64,000 nucleotides of DNA from the NCBI GenBank assembly GCA_020632995.1, contig JACKEN010000016.1, positions 62,001-126,000 on the forward strand, written 5' to 3'. Position numbers and translations under genes: made by a program. The stretch is from Deltaproteobacteria bacterium. GTDB taxonomy: Bacteria; Myxococcota; Kuafuiibacteriia; Kuafuiibacteriales; Kuafuiibacteriaceae. This document shows, one piece after another, positions 35,702 to 44,748 of this stretch; within the stretch, counting starts at the first letter, position 1; each line of letters starts with the position of its first letter. Below the pieces are notes generated by a model. The model saw only the letters and a list, made by a program, of their open reading frames with translations, ran no database searches and was not told the DNA's origin.

Positions 35702-35885
35702 GATGGGCCTCCTTCGCGTAGCGCGGTGGGTCGCACCGCGTCCCAAGGTGTGCCGTTGAATGGCGCGAGCGCCCGGCGCCTTCATCGGCGTAAGCGAGTC
35801 GTCATCGTCGACGCGGGGTGACCCTGCGCGCGAATTGGGTCGAGGCCTCGTCACAGATGCCGGCCTTTCGTACTCTCATTCTTCG

Positions 35886-36716
35886 ATGGCCCATCCCCCC
35901 GCCCACGCCGAGGATGCCCTGGCGACGCTGGCCGCGCGCGCGCTGAACGGAGAGGCTCGGGCGGCCGAGGATCTGTGCAGGTCCCTGCAGGGTCCGCTGT
36001 ACCGCCTCGCCGCCCGCCTGCTGCGCGACCCGGAGGACGCGCGCGACGCCACCCAGGAGTCCCTGATTCTGGTGATCACACACCTCTCCACCTTCCGCGC
36101 GGAGAGCCGGCTCATGACATGGGCCTATGCGATCGCGCTGCGCCACATCCTGCGTTCGCGTCGGCAGCGGGAGCGGCGCGCGAGCCGGCTCGCTCTGGAG
36201 TTCAAGATCCGCGCCGGCATGCTCCTGACCGAGCGCGACGCGGTGCCGGAGGGCGAGACCGCGGTCGCGCGGCGGGAGACGTGTCTCGGCTGCACGCGCG
36301 CGATGCTCCAGTCCCTCAGCCTGGAGGAGCGGGCCGCCATCGTGCTCAGCGAGATCCTGGGCGCCGACGACCAACTGGGCGCACAGCTGACCGACGTCCC
36401 CGACGCCACCTACCGCAAGCGCTTGTCGCGGGCGCGGGCCAAGTTGCGGCCGGTGATGGAGGACTTGTGCGGGCTGACGTCGTCCGCCAACCCATGCTCG
36501 TGTGACCGGCAAGCGCGCGCCAAGCAACGGCTGCGCATGAGTCCGCGGCCCGCGCTGCCGATCATCGCCGACCGCGAGGTGGTGACGGCCGCCGAGCGGC
36601 TGGGCGAAGTGCGAGCCTTGGGCGCCATCTTGGCCGGGCCGGCCGCGCTGGCGCCGCCCGAGGAGCTGTGGTCGCGCGTGCGGAGCCACCTCGCGCCTGT
36701 CCTCGATGCCCGCTGA
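35886..36716 (+). CDS. ECF-type RNA polymerase sigma factor with C-terminal extension
   Basis: 276 residues from ATG 35886. Region 2 is clear: LYRLAARLLRDPEDARDATQ, then FRAESRLMTWAYAIALRHIL. A sigma region 4 is present: LSLEERAAIVLSEILGADD and TYRKRLSRARAKL. The C-terminal ~80 residues include CSCDRQARAKQR, a cysteine-bearing extension typical of some atypical ECF groups. No anti-sigma gene adjoins. The divergent hydrolase and the facing YdhR-like lipoprotein are candidate targets. Confidence 0.88.
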   Translation: MAHPPAHAEDALATLAARALNGEARAAEDLCRSLQGPLYRLAARLLRDPEDARDATQESLILVITHLSTFRAESRLMTWAYAIALRHILRSRRQRERRASRLALEFKIRAGMLLTERDAVPEGETAVARRETCLGCTRAMLQSLSLEERAAIVLSEILGADDQLGAQLTDVPDATYRKRLSRARAKLRPVMEDLCGLTSSANPCSCDRQARAKQRLRMSPRPALPIIADREVVTAAERLGEVRALGAILAGPAALAPPEELWSRVRSHLAPVLDAR

Positions 36717-37478
36717 GGCGCCGGTCATCTTGCGCGCGCGCAGCTCGGCGTCCATGATCACCGACGCCGCGAAGGCATCGTGGAGGGTCGGGGCACCGAG
36801 CGGCGCGTGTGCAATGGCGTCCGCGGCATGGGCGGCCGTCGCCCACAGCGCGACCAGTCCGACGGCAGTGGAGCTCCCCACCACGTACGCCCGCACCAGT
36901 CCCGGTCGATCCGCCACCGCGGCGCCGAGGGCCGCGGCGTCGTTGTCGCGCGGCCACAGCGTGAGCGTCGCGGTCGCCGGATAGGACGCGGAGCGCTCAC
37001 CCACCGGTTCACCGTCGAGCCACGTCGTCCCCTCCACGACGGAGATGACGTCGAGCAGCACGAGGTCGGGATCACTGCCGCGTTGCTCGCGGATCCGATC
37101 TCGCCAGGCGGATGAATAGTAGGCCTTGGCCGCGCTCCTCGACCGCCACGTGTACACACCTCCGAACCGGCCATCCTCGGTGAGGATGAAATACTTGGTG
37201 TCCAGCCCCGCGATTGCCTCGTACTCCGGCACCGCCGCGCGAAACCGCGATCGGACCAGGAAGTCCGGCGCGTACCACGGCGTACGCACCCGCACGATGC
37301 CGATGGTTTGGCCCTCCCCGGCGCGGACCAGCGATGAGCGCGCGGTGGTCCCGTACGTGGGCGCCGCGCAGGCGGTGAACGCGGTCGGCATCAGGATCCC
37401 CGCCCACAGGACGAGACGAGAAAGGGAGTTGGACGCATTGGACTTTTTCAAGATGGTCTCCTGTTCCTTCGGAGACAT
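36714..37478 (-). CDS. YdhR-like (putative monooxygenase fold) lipoprotein, 3' end uncertain
   Basis: Start ATG 37478. Signal peptide with lipobox FTAC (Cys37), then a duplicated ferredoxin-like (dimeric alpha-beta barrel) pattern: AIAGLDTKYFILTEDGRFGG with VYTWRSRSAAKAYYSSAW, as in YdhR-type proteins. Coding character ends near 36714, but the frame has no stop until 35802 and would run through the whole opposite strand of the sigma gene. The end given here is where protein-like sequence stops. Either the stop was lost by frameshift or the genes truly overlap. Confidence 0.55.
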
Positions 37479-37596
37479 GAGGGTGGCCGGTTGTGACCGG
37501 GTCCGCGCGCTCCGCCGCGCCGCCCGCTCGCATCAGGGCACATCCAGCCGGGAACGGGGCGACCTCCGCCCGATTCCGCGGCGCGCGCGCTCGCGG

Positions 37597-38045
37597 TCAG
37601 ACCCGAGGCCGCAGGTAGCCGACCAAGGCGCGCAGCACACGCGCCTCCAGATCTTCGGCGTCGGTGGGCGGCGGGCCATCGGGATCCACCAGCCCGCGCA
37701 CCATCACCACCAGATCGCGCGCGGCATCCGCCGGCAGATCGGCCGGCAGCTCCGACCTGTGGTCATCCAGCAGCCGCTCGATCACGCCGGCGAGGGCTTG
37801 GACGTCTTCGCGCGCCTCGTCGGCCAACGGCAGCCGGCGCTCCTCCTCGTCGAGGAGCGAGGTCAGCGGACCGCCCTCGAGCTGCTGCGCGACCGCGCCG
37901 GCCGCCGACGCGCGCAGCGCGTCCCGCAGCGGTCGGTCCGCCAGCGCCGCCACCTGCGCGGTGAGGACCCTCAAGCGATCGGCGCGCGCGCGGGCGACCA
38001 AGGCCGCGAGGATCGCCTCCTTGCTGGGGAAGGGCCGATAGGAAA
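37597..38045 (-). pseudogene. TetR-family regulator, N-terminally truncated at an IS91-like end
   Basis: The minus strand encodes the last part of a TetR helix-turn-helix (SYR.FPSKEAILAALVARAR, normally YRYFPSKEAI) and the whole ligand-binding domain to YLRPRV. Everything before the recognition helix, including the start, is missing. The break lies at 38042-38046, where sequence switches to an IS91-like terminus (TTTCCTAT on the minus strand). Without the DNA-binding domain it cannot act as a repressor. Confidence 0.8.
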
Positions 38046-38840
38046 TCCAAGGCCGGTCTCCAGATGTCCTTCGCCCCAATCGAGGGCTTCTGCGGGTAAT
38101 CCGGGTGCCTTCAGCCCTTGGAAGGCTGCTCTTGGGCCCGATTCGCCCCCCGCGGGCTCGGATGATCGACGGCGCAGGCGGGCGGAGGTCGTGGTCTGAG
38201 CCAGCGAAGGCGAGGGTCTGCAGCCCCGGCGCTCGGCCAGGGGAGGGGGACGGAGCGGTTGGGGGTCAGCTCGCGTCGGCAGCGTGAGCGGCAGCTGCGC
38301 ATTCGGTGGGGCCAGCGCGCCCACCGGATAGATGCGTCGGGTCCCGATCCAGGTGGCCGCATGTGGGTGCAGGATAGCGCCCACCGGCTTGAGCGCTCCC
38401 GCGCAGGCGGAGCAGACGCGACCGTCGGCGTCGACGCCCGAGGGGGCGCAAGCCGCGGCAAGCCACCAGGCGTCGTCGCGCTCGGCGGCCACGGGCTCGT
38501 CGTCGAGATACCCGTGGCGGCGGAGCCAGCGCTCAAAGCGCCGGAGGACCTCGGCTTCGATGGCGTTGAGGTCGGCGGGAAGGCCCGGGTCGTCGATGAA
38601 CTCGAGGCCATCGTCCTCTGTCTCGATGTAGGCGCCGTCGAGGACCAGCACGTGGAGGTGGGCCGGCCTCCGGAACCCCGCAGTCCAGATAGCGCTCCAC
38701 GGCGTGCTGCACGAACCCGGGGATCGTGCCCCATCCTCGCCCACCGATTCGAGGAGCTTGGGCCATCCGGCGCGCACCAGCGCGTGCAGCACGCCGTCTC
38801 GAGGCGCTCGGGGTTCGTACACCGCCCGCACGCGGCCCGG
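38042..38840 (-). mobile_element. Decayed IS91-like element, remnant 2
   Basis: Minus-strand reading in several frames gives the IS91 transposase N-terminus (VYEPRAPRDGVLHALVRAGW with PKLLESVGEDGA), the zinc-finger start (GFVQHAVERYLDCGV), then after a deletion LHVLVLDGAYIETE, FERWLRRHGYLDDE and VGAILHPHAATWIG. Frame changes and the missing HUH core show decay. The left end, ATAGGAAA at 38040-38047, is the same terminus type as at 18053 and 31222 but diverged. About 90 bp of unassigned sequence separate it from the CPBP gene. Confidence 0.72.
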
Positions 38841-38970
38841 CCATCGCCAGGTCCGTGCCAGCCAGCTCCGCGTACGTCAGCGACTCACCCGCGTCCGGAT
38901 TTCGGACGAGGTCCGGATTTCGGGTGGCCTATAGCCCCGCAGCCAAGCGACCGGAGGCGTGGGGCGCAGG

Positions 38971-39792
38971 TCAGGTTGCGCGCCTGACCTCGCCGCGTCG
39001 CCGCAGCCCCCACGCCGCCAGGCCCGCCGCCACCGCCACCACCACCACGCGCAAGATCCGCAACCGGACCTCCTCGTCCGGCGCCCGGTTCACGTTGTCC
39101 AGGTGGGCGCCCGCGTGGATGGCGATCGCGAGCCACACCCCGCCCCCGCTCCGCTCCAGGAACCAGGCGATGATCACGCTGTACAGGGCCAGCTCCACCA
39201 CCGCGATGCCCAGCTTGTCGGCCAACAGGGCGCCGGTCTGGAGGTCGAAGGACATGCCCAGGTGCCACACGCCCCACACGACTCCGATGAGCAGGCTGGC
39301 CTGCACCGGGCCCCAGCGCCGGGCCAGCCGTGGGTAGGCGAAGCCGCGCCAGCCGAGCTCCTCGCCCACCGAGAAGAAGACCAGGGCGAGCACGTGCGGG
39401 GGCAGCGTGGGCGGGTAGAACCACCGGGCCGGGTGGCCTCCGAGGGCCAGCTCCAGGAGGTTCGCCACCTGGTGGAGCGCCCCCACCGTGACGAGCCCGG
39501 CCAGCGCCCAGCGCCACTGGATGGGCGACCCCAGGCCCCAGGCTCGGACCAGGAAGGCGCGGAGCGGGCCCGCCGACCTCGGGACGAGCTCGGGGTCCTG
39601 CGAGCGCGGGCCTCGGAACCACGCCGCCACGATCACCGCGGCGAGCGCGGGCCCGAACGCGCCGAGGCCCCCGAGGGCCATGGCGAACGGGGGCATCGGG
39701 TCGCCCCGCACCAGGGCCAGGACCCCGGGCGCGTCGAGGCCCCAGGTGATGACGCAGGCGAGCGCGAAGAAGAGAAAGACGTGGCGAACCAC
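38971..39792 (-). CDS. CPBP-family intramembrane metalloprotease
   Basis: 273 residues from GTG 39792; an ATG far upstream would add an implausible repeat-rich tail. Seven to eight hydrophobic helices, EELGWRG (144-150), GVVWGVWHLGM and AIHAGAHLDN, the three CPBP active-site motifs. A fragment of its 3' half is duplicated at 17281-17620. The gene is next to IS91 remnant 2, consistent with mobilisation of flanking DNA. Substrate unknown. Confidence 0.88.
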   Translation of the reverse strand: MVRHVFLFFALACVITWGLDAPGVLALVRGDPMPPFAMALGGLGAFGPALAAVIVAAWFRGPRSQDPELVPRSAGPLRAFLVRAWGLGSPIQWRWALAGLVTVGALHQVANLLELALGGHPARWFYPPTLPPHVLALVFFSVGEELGWRGFAYPRLARRWGPVQASLLIGVVWGVWHLGMSFDLQTGALLADKLGIAVVELALYSVIIAWFLERSGGGVWLAIAIHAGAHLDNVNRAPDEEVRLRILRVVVVAVAAGLAAWGLRRRGEVRRAT

Positions 39793-40114
39793 GGCGCCCA
39801 GACAACCACCGGTGGAGGCAGGTTCCCAGGGGCGCGGAGGCCCCGGGCGTGTTGGCGGATCGGAGCCTGTCGCCCGCGGCCTCGAGCCTGAGACCTGGCT
39901 CTGAGGCCTGTCGCCTGGAGCCAGTGCAACGCGGTCGGTGTCAGGCATCAGAGACAGGCATCAAGAGACAGGCATCAGAGACAGGCATCAGGGTCCAGCC
40001 TTCGGGCCCCAGGCTTCAGGTGCCCCAGGCCCCAGACGGCCAGGTGGGCGGACTCGGGTCCCCCAGGCGCCGTGGTCGCTTGACCCCCGGGGCGCCCTCC
40101 GACACACCCACCCG
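39793..40114. other. Gap with short tandem repeats
   Basis: No gene. Four copies of CAGGCATC start at 39942, 39955, 39969 and 39982 (13-14 bp period, unit about CAGGCATCAGAGA). Degenerate GGCTTCAG / CCCAGGC motifs continue to about 40040. The unit resembles part of the 20-bp repeat at 55821-55960 (shared TCAGAGAC). Confidence 0.65.
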
Positions 40115-40900
40115 GTGCGCCCCTTGAGCCAGCGCCCCAGGACCGAGACCCGGGTGGTGTTCGCGGACATCGACGACACCCTCACCACCGAGGGCCTGAT
40201 CACCGCCCCGTCCTTCTCCGCCTTGTGGGCCCTGCACGACGCCGGGATCGCGGTGGTGCCGGTGACCGGGCGGCCCGCGGGGTGGTGCGACCACATCGCG
40301 CGGATGTGGCCGGTGGCCGGGGTGGTGGGCGAGAACGGGGCCTTCTACTTCCGTTATGACGCAGCAGGTCGAACTCTGACCCGGCGCTTCGTGCTCGACG
40401 AGACCACCAGGGCCGGGCTGCAGGATCGGTTGCGGGCGATCCGGGATCGGGTGCTGGCCGAGGTGCCGGGGGCGGCGGTCGCCTCGGACCAGGCCTACCG
40501 GATCCACGACCTCGCCATCGACTTCTGCGAGGACGTCCCGCCCCTGGATCGGGCCGCGGTGGACCGGATCGTGGCCATCTTCGAGGCGGCGGGGGCCACC
40601 GCCAAGGTGTCGAGCATCCACGTGAACGGCTGGTTCGGCACCTACGACAAGCTCGGCATGATGAAGACGTTCGCGGCCGAGGTGCTCGGGCTCGATCTGG
40701 ACGATCCGGCCGACCGGACCCGCGCGGTCTATGTGGGCGACTCGCCCAACGACGAGCCCGCGTTCGCGTTCTTCGAGCACGGGGTGGGGGTGGCCAACGT
40801 CCGGGACTTCGAGGATCGGCTCCGGGCCCCGCCCGCCTGGGTCACCGAGGCCCGGGGCGGCGAGGGCTTCGCGGAGCTGGCCGAGCACCTGCTGGGATAG
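40115..40900 (+). CDS. HAD-superfamily (IIB/Cof or sucrose-phosphatase-like) phosphatase
   Basis: 261 residues from GTG 40115; TTG 40124 is a possible alternative. Motif I FADIDDTLT with nucleophile Asp, motif II Thr in VVPVTGRP, Lys in YDKLGMM, and motif IV GDSPNDEPAF. A cap domain between motifs II and III places it in HAD subfamily IIB, with sugar-phosphate phosphatases. The specific substrate cannot be read from sequence. Not obviously linked to neighbours. Confidence 0.88.
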   Translation: MRPLSQRPRTETRVVFADIDDTLTTEGLITAPSFSALWALHDAGIAVVPVTGRPAGWCDHIARMWPVAGVVGENGAFYFRYDAAGRTLTRRFVLDETTRAGLQDRLRAIRDRVLAEVPGAAVASDQAYRIHDLAIDFCEDVPPLDRAAVDRIVAIFEAAGATAKVSSIHVNGWFGTYDKLGMMKTFAAEVLGLDLDDPADRTRAVYVGDSPNDEPAFAFFEHGVGVANVRDFEDRLRAPPAWVTEARGGEGFAELAEHLLG

Positions 40901-40972
40901 TGGGTCCGTAAAAGGGCCAGGTTCTTGCGGGGCCCACCGGCTCCATGTTCAATGCGGACCTCGGGTCCTGAG

Positions 40973-41782
40973 ATGCTTGTCTTCACCGTAGCGAGTCAAA
41001 AGGGCGGCGTGGGCAAGACCACGGTGGCCCTGAACGCGTCCTTCGCGCTGGCGCGGAGAGGGTGGCGCACCCTGGTGGTGGACACCGATCCCGCCGGGGC
41101 GGTCGGCCTGTCGCTGACCCGCCGCATGGCCGAGGCCCCCGGGCTGGCCGAGTACGTGGGCCGCACCCGGGCCCTGCGCGACGTGATGGTCCAGACCAAG
41201 CTGCGGGAGCTCTCGATCCTCCCGGTGGGCCGCGTGCAGGTCGAGGACGCCATGGGCTTTCAGAACCTGCTCGCCGACGGGGCGGTGCTCGGGCGCTTCC
41301 TGGCCGAGCTCCAGGATCGCTTCGACCTGGTGGTCTTCGACACCCCGAGCGGCTTCAGCGGCTCCACCCTCGGCGCGATGCGGGTGAGCCGCCACGTGAT
41401 CTGCCCGGTGCAGGCCGAGCCGATCGCCGCTCGGTCGGCGGTGCGGATCCTCGAGGTCATCGGCGCGATGCGGGAGCGCGGAGCCCACGTGGGCCTGCTC
41501 GGCTTCCTCGTCACCATGCTCCAGAACGGGGACGCCAGCTCCATGGCGGTGGCCGAAGACCTGTGGCGCAGCCTCCCCAAGGAGCTGATCCTCGACACCA
41601 CGGTGCCGCGCGACGGCGCGTTCCTCGAGGCGAGCGCGGCCGGGGTGCCGGTGGGCCTGCTGCGCCGCCGGGCGCCGCCCGCTGCCCTGATCTTCGACCA
41701 GCTGGCGGCCGAGCTGGAGGCGCGGGCGGGCCTGACCGCCTCCCGGGAGGGGCAAGATGAGCCGATCGCTCTCGTGGATTGA
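40973..41782 (+). CDS. ParA/MinD-type P-loop ATPase
   Basis: 269 residues from ATG 40973 (MLVFTVASQ). Deviant Walker A KGGVGKTTVALN, Walker A' VVDTDPAG, Walker B-like LVVFDTPSGFSGS. Such ATPases position cargo such as chromosomes, plasmids or protein clusters by dimerising on membranes or DNA. No ParB follows. Instead its end overlaps a roadblock-like gene by 26 bp, so its cargo may be a roadblock/V4R protein complex. Confidence 0.9.
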   Translation: MLVFTVASQKGGVGKTTVALNASFALARRGWRTLVVDTDPAGAVGLSLTRRMAEAPGLAEYVGRTRALRDVMVQTKLRELSILPVGRVQVEDAMGFQNLLADGAVLGRFLAELQDRFDLVVFDTPSGFSGSTLGAMRVSRHVICPVQAEPIAARSAVRILEVIGAMRERGAHVGLLGFLVTMLQNGDASSMAVAEDLWRSLPKELILDTTVPRDGAFLEASAAGVPVGLLRRRAPPAALIFDQLAAELEARAGLTASREGQDEPIALVD

Positions 41783-42422
41783 TCCCAGCACCCTCCGGTC
41801 GGCCCTGGAGCGCGCCTCGGGCACCCCGCGGGCGCGCACGTCCGTCCCCGAAGCGCGCAGCACCGGGCCTGGACCCCAAGGCGCAAGCGGAGCGCGCAGC
41901 CGGGCGCAGCCCGGCGCAGAGGGGTGGGACGGCTCCGCCGGCCCGGGACCCCAGGGGCTGGCGCCGCCGAGCGCGCTGCCGGTCACCGCGCCGCCCCCCC
42001 GGCTGCCGGTACCCCCGCCCACGGAGGCCCCGCACCGCATCGAGCTGAGCTTGCCAACCCGGGCCGGGACCCTCGCCGAGCGCATCCGGAACCTCGCGGT
42101 GTGGGTGGAGTCCGAGCTGTCGCCCACCCGCTGGTACCTGGCCGACGCCGAGGGCATGGCCCTGCACTCCGCCGGCACCACCGAGACCCAGGTGGTCACC
42201 GCGGTGGCCCTCGCCCGGGCCCTGCGGCCCCTGCGCGGCTTCCTGGGCACGTCCCAGGTGGGCGCGGCGGCCCTCGAGCTCGACGGCGGGCGCACGCTGC
42301 ACACCCTGTGGTGCGACACCTCGGTGGGCCGTGTGTCCATGGGCCTCGAGGATCCCAAGCACATGTCGCAGGAGATCCTGCACGGCCTCCGGGCGGCGAT
42401 CCGCGCGGCGCTGGAAGACTGA
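41757..42422 (+). CDS. Roadblock/LC7-like protein with Pro-rich linker carrying an inserted repeat
   Basis: 221 residues. Residues 1-~95 are Pro/Ala/Gly-rich and include the in-frame dispersed repeat (residues ~42-66). Residues ~100-221 form a roadblock-like domain: AVWVESELSPTRWYLADAEG then ALHSAGTTETQVVTAVALARAL and LHTLWCDTSVGRVSMGL. Roadblock proteins scaffold small GTPases such as MglA; no GTPase gene is adjacent. Overlaps the ParA gene and precedes a second roadblock-like gene by 13 bp. Confidence 0.7.
   Translation: MSRSLSWIDPSTLRSALERASGTPRARTSVPEARSTGPGPQGASGARSRAQPGAEGWDGSAGPGPQGLAPPSALPVTAPPPRLPVPPPTEAPHRIELSLPTRAGTLAERIRNLAVWVESELSPTRWYLADAEGMALHSAGTTETQVVTAVALARALRPLRGFLGTSQVGAAALELDGGRTLHTLWCDTSVGRVSMGLEDPKHMSQEILHGLRAAIRAALED
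41881..41955 (+). repeat. Dispersed repeat, copy A (inside a coding sequence)
   Basis: About 75 bp beginning GCGCAAGCGGAGCGCGCAGC and ending with a 32-bp block (41924-41955) identical to 62249-62280. The sequence is rich in GC palindromes (CGGGCGCAGCCCG; GGCTCCGCCGGCC). It is inserted in frame and translated as a Gly/Ser/Pro-rich part of the roadblock protein linker. Confidence 0.8.
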
Positions 42423-42435
42423 AGGAAGACTTGCA

Positions 42436-43164
42436 ATGAGCAAAGAGGACATCGGTCGAATCGCGCTCGGCGCGCCTGCGTTACAGCAGGTGGTGCTGGT
42501 GTCGCTGCCGGACTGCCTGCCGGTGAAGCAGTGGACCCGGAGCGAAGGCCGCGACAGCGAGGCGGTGGCCGCCCACATGGGCAGCCTCTTCGGACAGGCG
42601 GTGGACACCGCGCGGGCCTCGGCCGCGCGCGGGAAGGCGCTCGCGGTCACGATCGAGACCGAGGACGCGGTGCTCATGATCCGGCCCCTCGGGCCCGACG
42701 CCGCCGCCGGCTTCGTGTTCGACCGCAGCGCGCCCATGGGCCTGGTGCGGATGCAGGCCCGGCAGCTCTCCGGCCACCTGGCGAACATCATCCCCGCGCC
42801 GCGGGAGTCCCAGGACCTGAGCGCCACCCCCGAGCGGCAGACCCGGGATCTCGCGCCGCACGTCGAGGGCGCGGCCGAGACGATCATCGCACCCGCCCGG
42901 CCCTCCGTGGTGCCCACCTCGACGCCCGCACGGGCGGGCGAGGCCCCCAAGACCTCGAGCGCCCCGCGGCCCCGCGCGGTGCGCCTCTTGGAGTTCTTCA
43001 ACCGCTACGCGCCGGATCCGCACGCTTCGACCCTGCGCCTCAGCCTCCGCACCGGGATCGGGGTCGAGCAGCTGGCCAACCCCGAGGCCCTCAGCGAGGA
43101 CCAGGTCGAGGCGCTGGCGGTGGCCGTCCGTGACATCCTCGGGCAGGAGCAGCTGGGCTTCTGA
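42436..43164 (+). CDS. Roadblock/LC7-like protein with C-terminal helical domain
   Basis: 242 residues. N-terminal ~120 residues are roadblock-like (QQVVLVSLPDCLPVKQW, VTIETEDAVLMIRPLG). A Pro/Ala linker leads to a small helical domain RLLEFFNRYAPDPHAS, where further on ALSEDQVEALAVAVRDILG. Ribosome site AAGGAAG lies ~7 bases before ATG. Part of the ParA-roadblock-V4R operon. Confidence 0.72.
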   Translation: MSKEDIGRIALGAPALQQVVLVSLPDCLPVKQWTRSEGRDSEAVAAHMGSLFGQAVDTARASAARGKALAVTIETEDAVLMIRPLGPDAAAGFVFDRSAPMGLVRMQARQLSGHLANIIPAPRESQDLSATPERQTRDLAPHVEGAAETIIAPARPSVVPTSTPARAGEAPKTSSAPRPRAVRLLEFFNRYAPDPHASTLRLSLRTGIGVEQLANPEALSEDQVEALAVAVRDILGQEQLGF

Positions 43165-43178
43165 GGCTGGGGGAACGC

Positions 43179-44462
43179 ATGGACAAGGACATCATCGTCG
43201 AGCATCGCAGCCACCTGTTGGGTCACGGGATGAACTTCGTGGCCAACATCCCGACCGTCTTCCACTGCCACCACTTCAACCTGTTCTGGGACCAGACCAT
43301 CGACGACGCGCTGGGCCACGAGCTGAGCTGCCGCATCCGCACCGCGGCGGCGCGGGAGGTCTTCCACGACATCCTGGCCGGCCTCGTCACCAGCGCCGGC
43401 GCCTCGACCCCCGAGGAGCGCCTGGAGCTGGCCCGCACCGTCTTCGCCGCCTTCGGGCAAGGCGCGTTGACACTGGACGTGAGCGCGGCGGGCGGCGCGG
43501 CCCTCGGCCGACCGCTCCACTACAGCCACACCTGGCTCGAGAAGTACGGCGGCTGGATCCGCCGCAACACCCCGGCCGACGCGCTGGCCGCCGGGTTCGC
43601 GGCCGCCGCAACCGAGGTTGCGTTCGGGCTCCCCCGGGAGTCGGTGCAGGCGGTGGAGCACAGCTGCGTGGCCCGCCGGGACCGGGAGTGCACCTTCGAG
43701 CTGAGCGTGGGCGATGCCACCTCGGTGGCCGGGCCGATGGGCCGGCTCCAGGTTGAGCGCGCCATGACCGACCCCGTCCAGGGCCTCCTCGAGGACCAGG
43801 TCGCCCCGATCGAGGCCGGTCTGCGGGAGTTCAGCCGGGGCATGCTCGGCGACGACCGCGGGCTGATCCAGGCCTTCGGCCTCTTCGCCACCCAGACCCC
43901 GAGCACCTACTACAACCGCTCCGGCTACGATGCCCTCCGGCACGTCAACCGCACCGCGCCGCAGTCCGCGCCGGTGATGAAGGCCCTGTTGCGCGAGGCG
44001 GGGCACGTCTGCGTGTTCAGCACCTTCGGCGGGGTCCTCCTGTCTCCGGAGTGGGAGGCGATGGTGGGCCCCATCCGCGGCGAGCCCGACGAGATCCTCG
44101 CCGGCTCCCTCGCGATCGCCCGGGCCCTGGGCTTCGGGCACTGGTGCGCGGGCGAGTTCGAGCCAGGCCAACGCCTCGTCCTGCAGACCCCGGGCGGCTA
44201 CGAGTCGGCGTACTACGTGAGCCGAGAGGGCCGGGCGACCGAGCCCATGTGCTTCGTCCTGCAGGGGGCGGCCCTGGCCATCATGCAGCTCATCGAGCGG
44301 GTGCCGTGGGCCGAGCGCCCCACCCTCAACCAGGAGTTCTACAACCAGCTCTTCCGCAACGGCCTGCCGTGGCAGGCGGAGGAGACCCAGTGCGTCTCGC
44401 GCGGCGACCCCATGTGCGAGGTGGTGGTGAGCCGCCGCGAGCCGGGCAACGGCGTCCTGTAG
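43179..44462 (+). CDS. Tandem V4R-domain protein
   Basis: 427 residues with two similar halves. Each ends in the V4R cysteine pattern: VEHSCVARRDRECTFEL (~165-180) and TQCVSRGDPMCEVVV (~408-422). V4R (4-vinyl-reductase type) domains bind small ligands such as aromatic or tetrapyrrole compounds and are often coupled to signalling proteins. A His-rich N-terminal segment VFHCHHFNLFW may add metal binding. Follows the second roadblock gene by 14 bp, so the module may link a small-molecule signal to the ParA/roadblock machinery. Confidence 0.78.
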   Translation: MDKDIIVEHRSHLLGHGMNFVANIPTVFHCHHFNLFWDQTIDDALGHELSCRIRTAAAREVFHDILAGLVTSAGASTPEERLELARTVFAAFGQGALTLDVSAAGGAALGRPLHYSHTWLEKYGGWIRRNTPADALAAGFAAAATEVAFGLPRESVQAVEHSCVARRDRECTFELSVGDATSVAGPMGRLQVERAMTDPVQGLLEDQVAPIEAGLREFSRGMLGDDRGLIQAFGLFATQTPSTYYNRSGYDALRHVNRTAPQSAPVMKALLREAGHVCVFSTFGGVLLSPEWEAMVGPIRGEPDEILAGSLAIARALGFGHWCAGEFEPGQRLVLQTPGGYESAYYVSREGRATEPMCFVLQGAALAIMQLIERVPWAERPTLNQEFYNQLFRNGLPWQAEETQCVSRGDPMCEVVVSRREPGNGVL

Positions 44463-44465
44463 CCC

Positions 44466-44747
44466 GTGCTCACCCGCGACGCCAGCTGCACCCGGGACCT
44501 CCTGTGGCGGCTGGAGCTCCCGGCGGGCGATGACGCAACCCAGCTTGCCGATCGCCTCGCCGCGTCGGGGTGGCGAGATCGCTCACTCCTCCCGATCCTC
44601 CGCGACCTCGAGGGGCCGGACGGCCACCGGGTGGTGATCGTCCCCCGCACCGGGCGGGTGCAGCTCCGGATCTGCTACGTGGTGCCGCCCGACGCACGCG
44701 CCGGGGCGGCGGCCCGCCTCGCCGCAGCGCTCAGCCAACCGGGCTGA
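44466..44747 (+). CDS. Small hypothetical protein of the ParA/roadblock operon
   Basis: 93 residues from GTG 44466, 3 bp after the V4R stop. Reads DLLWRLELPAGDDATQLADR early and VVIVPRTGRVQLRICYVVPP later, a compact alpha/beta protein with no recognised family. Likely cotranscribed. Convergent with the DUF4388 gene 1 bp away. Confidence 0.6.
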   Translation: MLTRDASCTRDLLWRLELPAGDDATQLADRLAASGWRDRSLLPILRDLEGPDGHRVVIVPRTGRVQLRICYVVPPDARAGAAARLAAALSQPG

Positions 44748-44748
44748 G

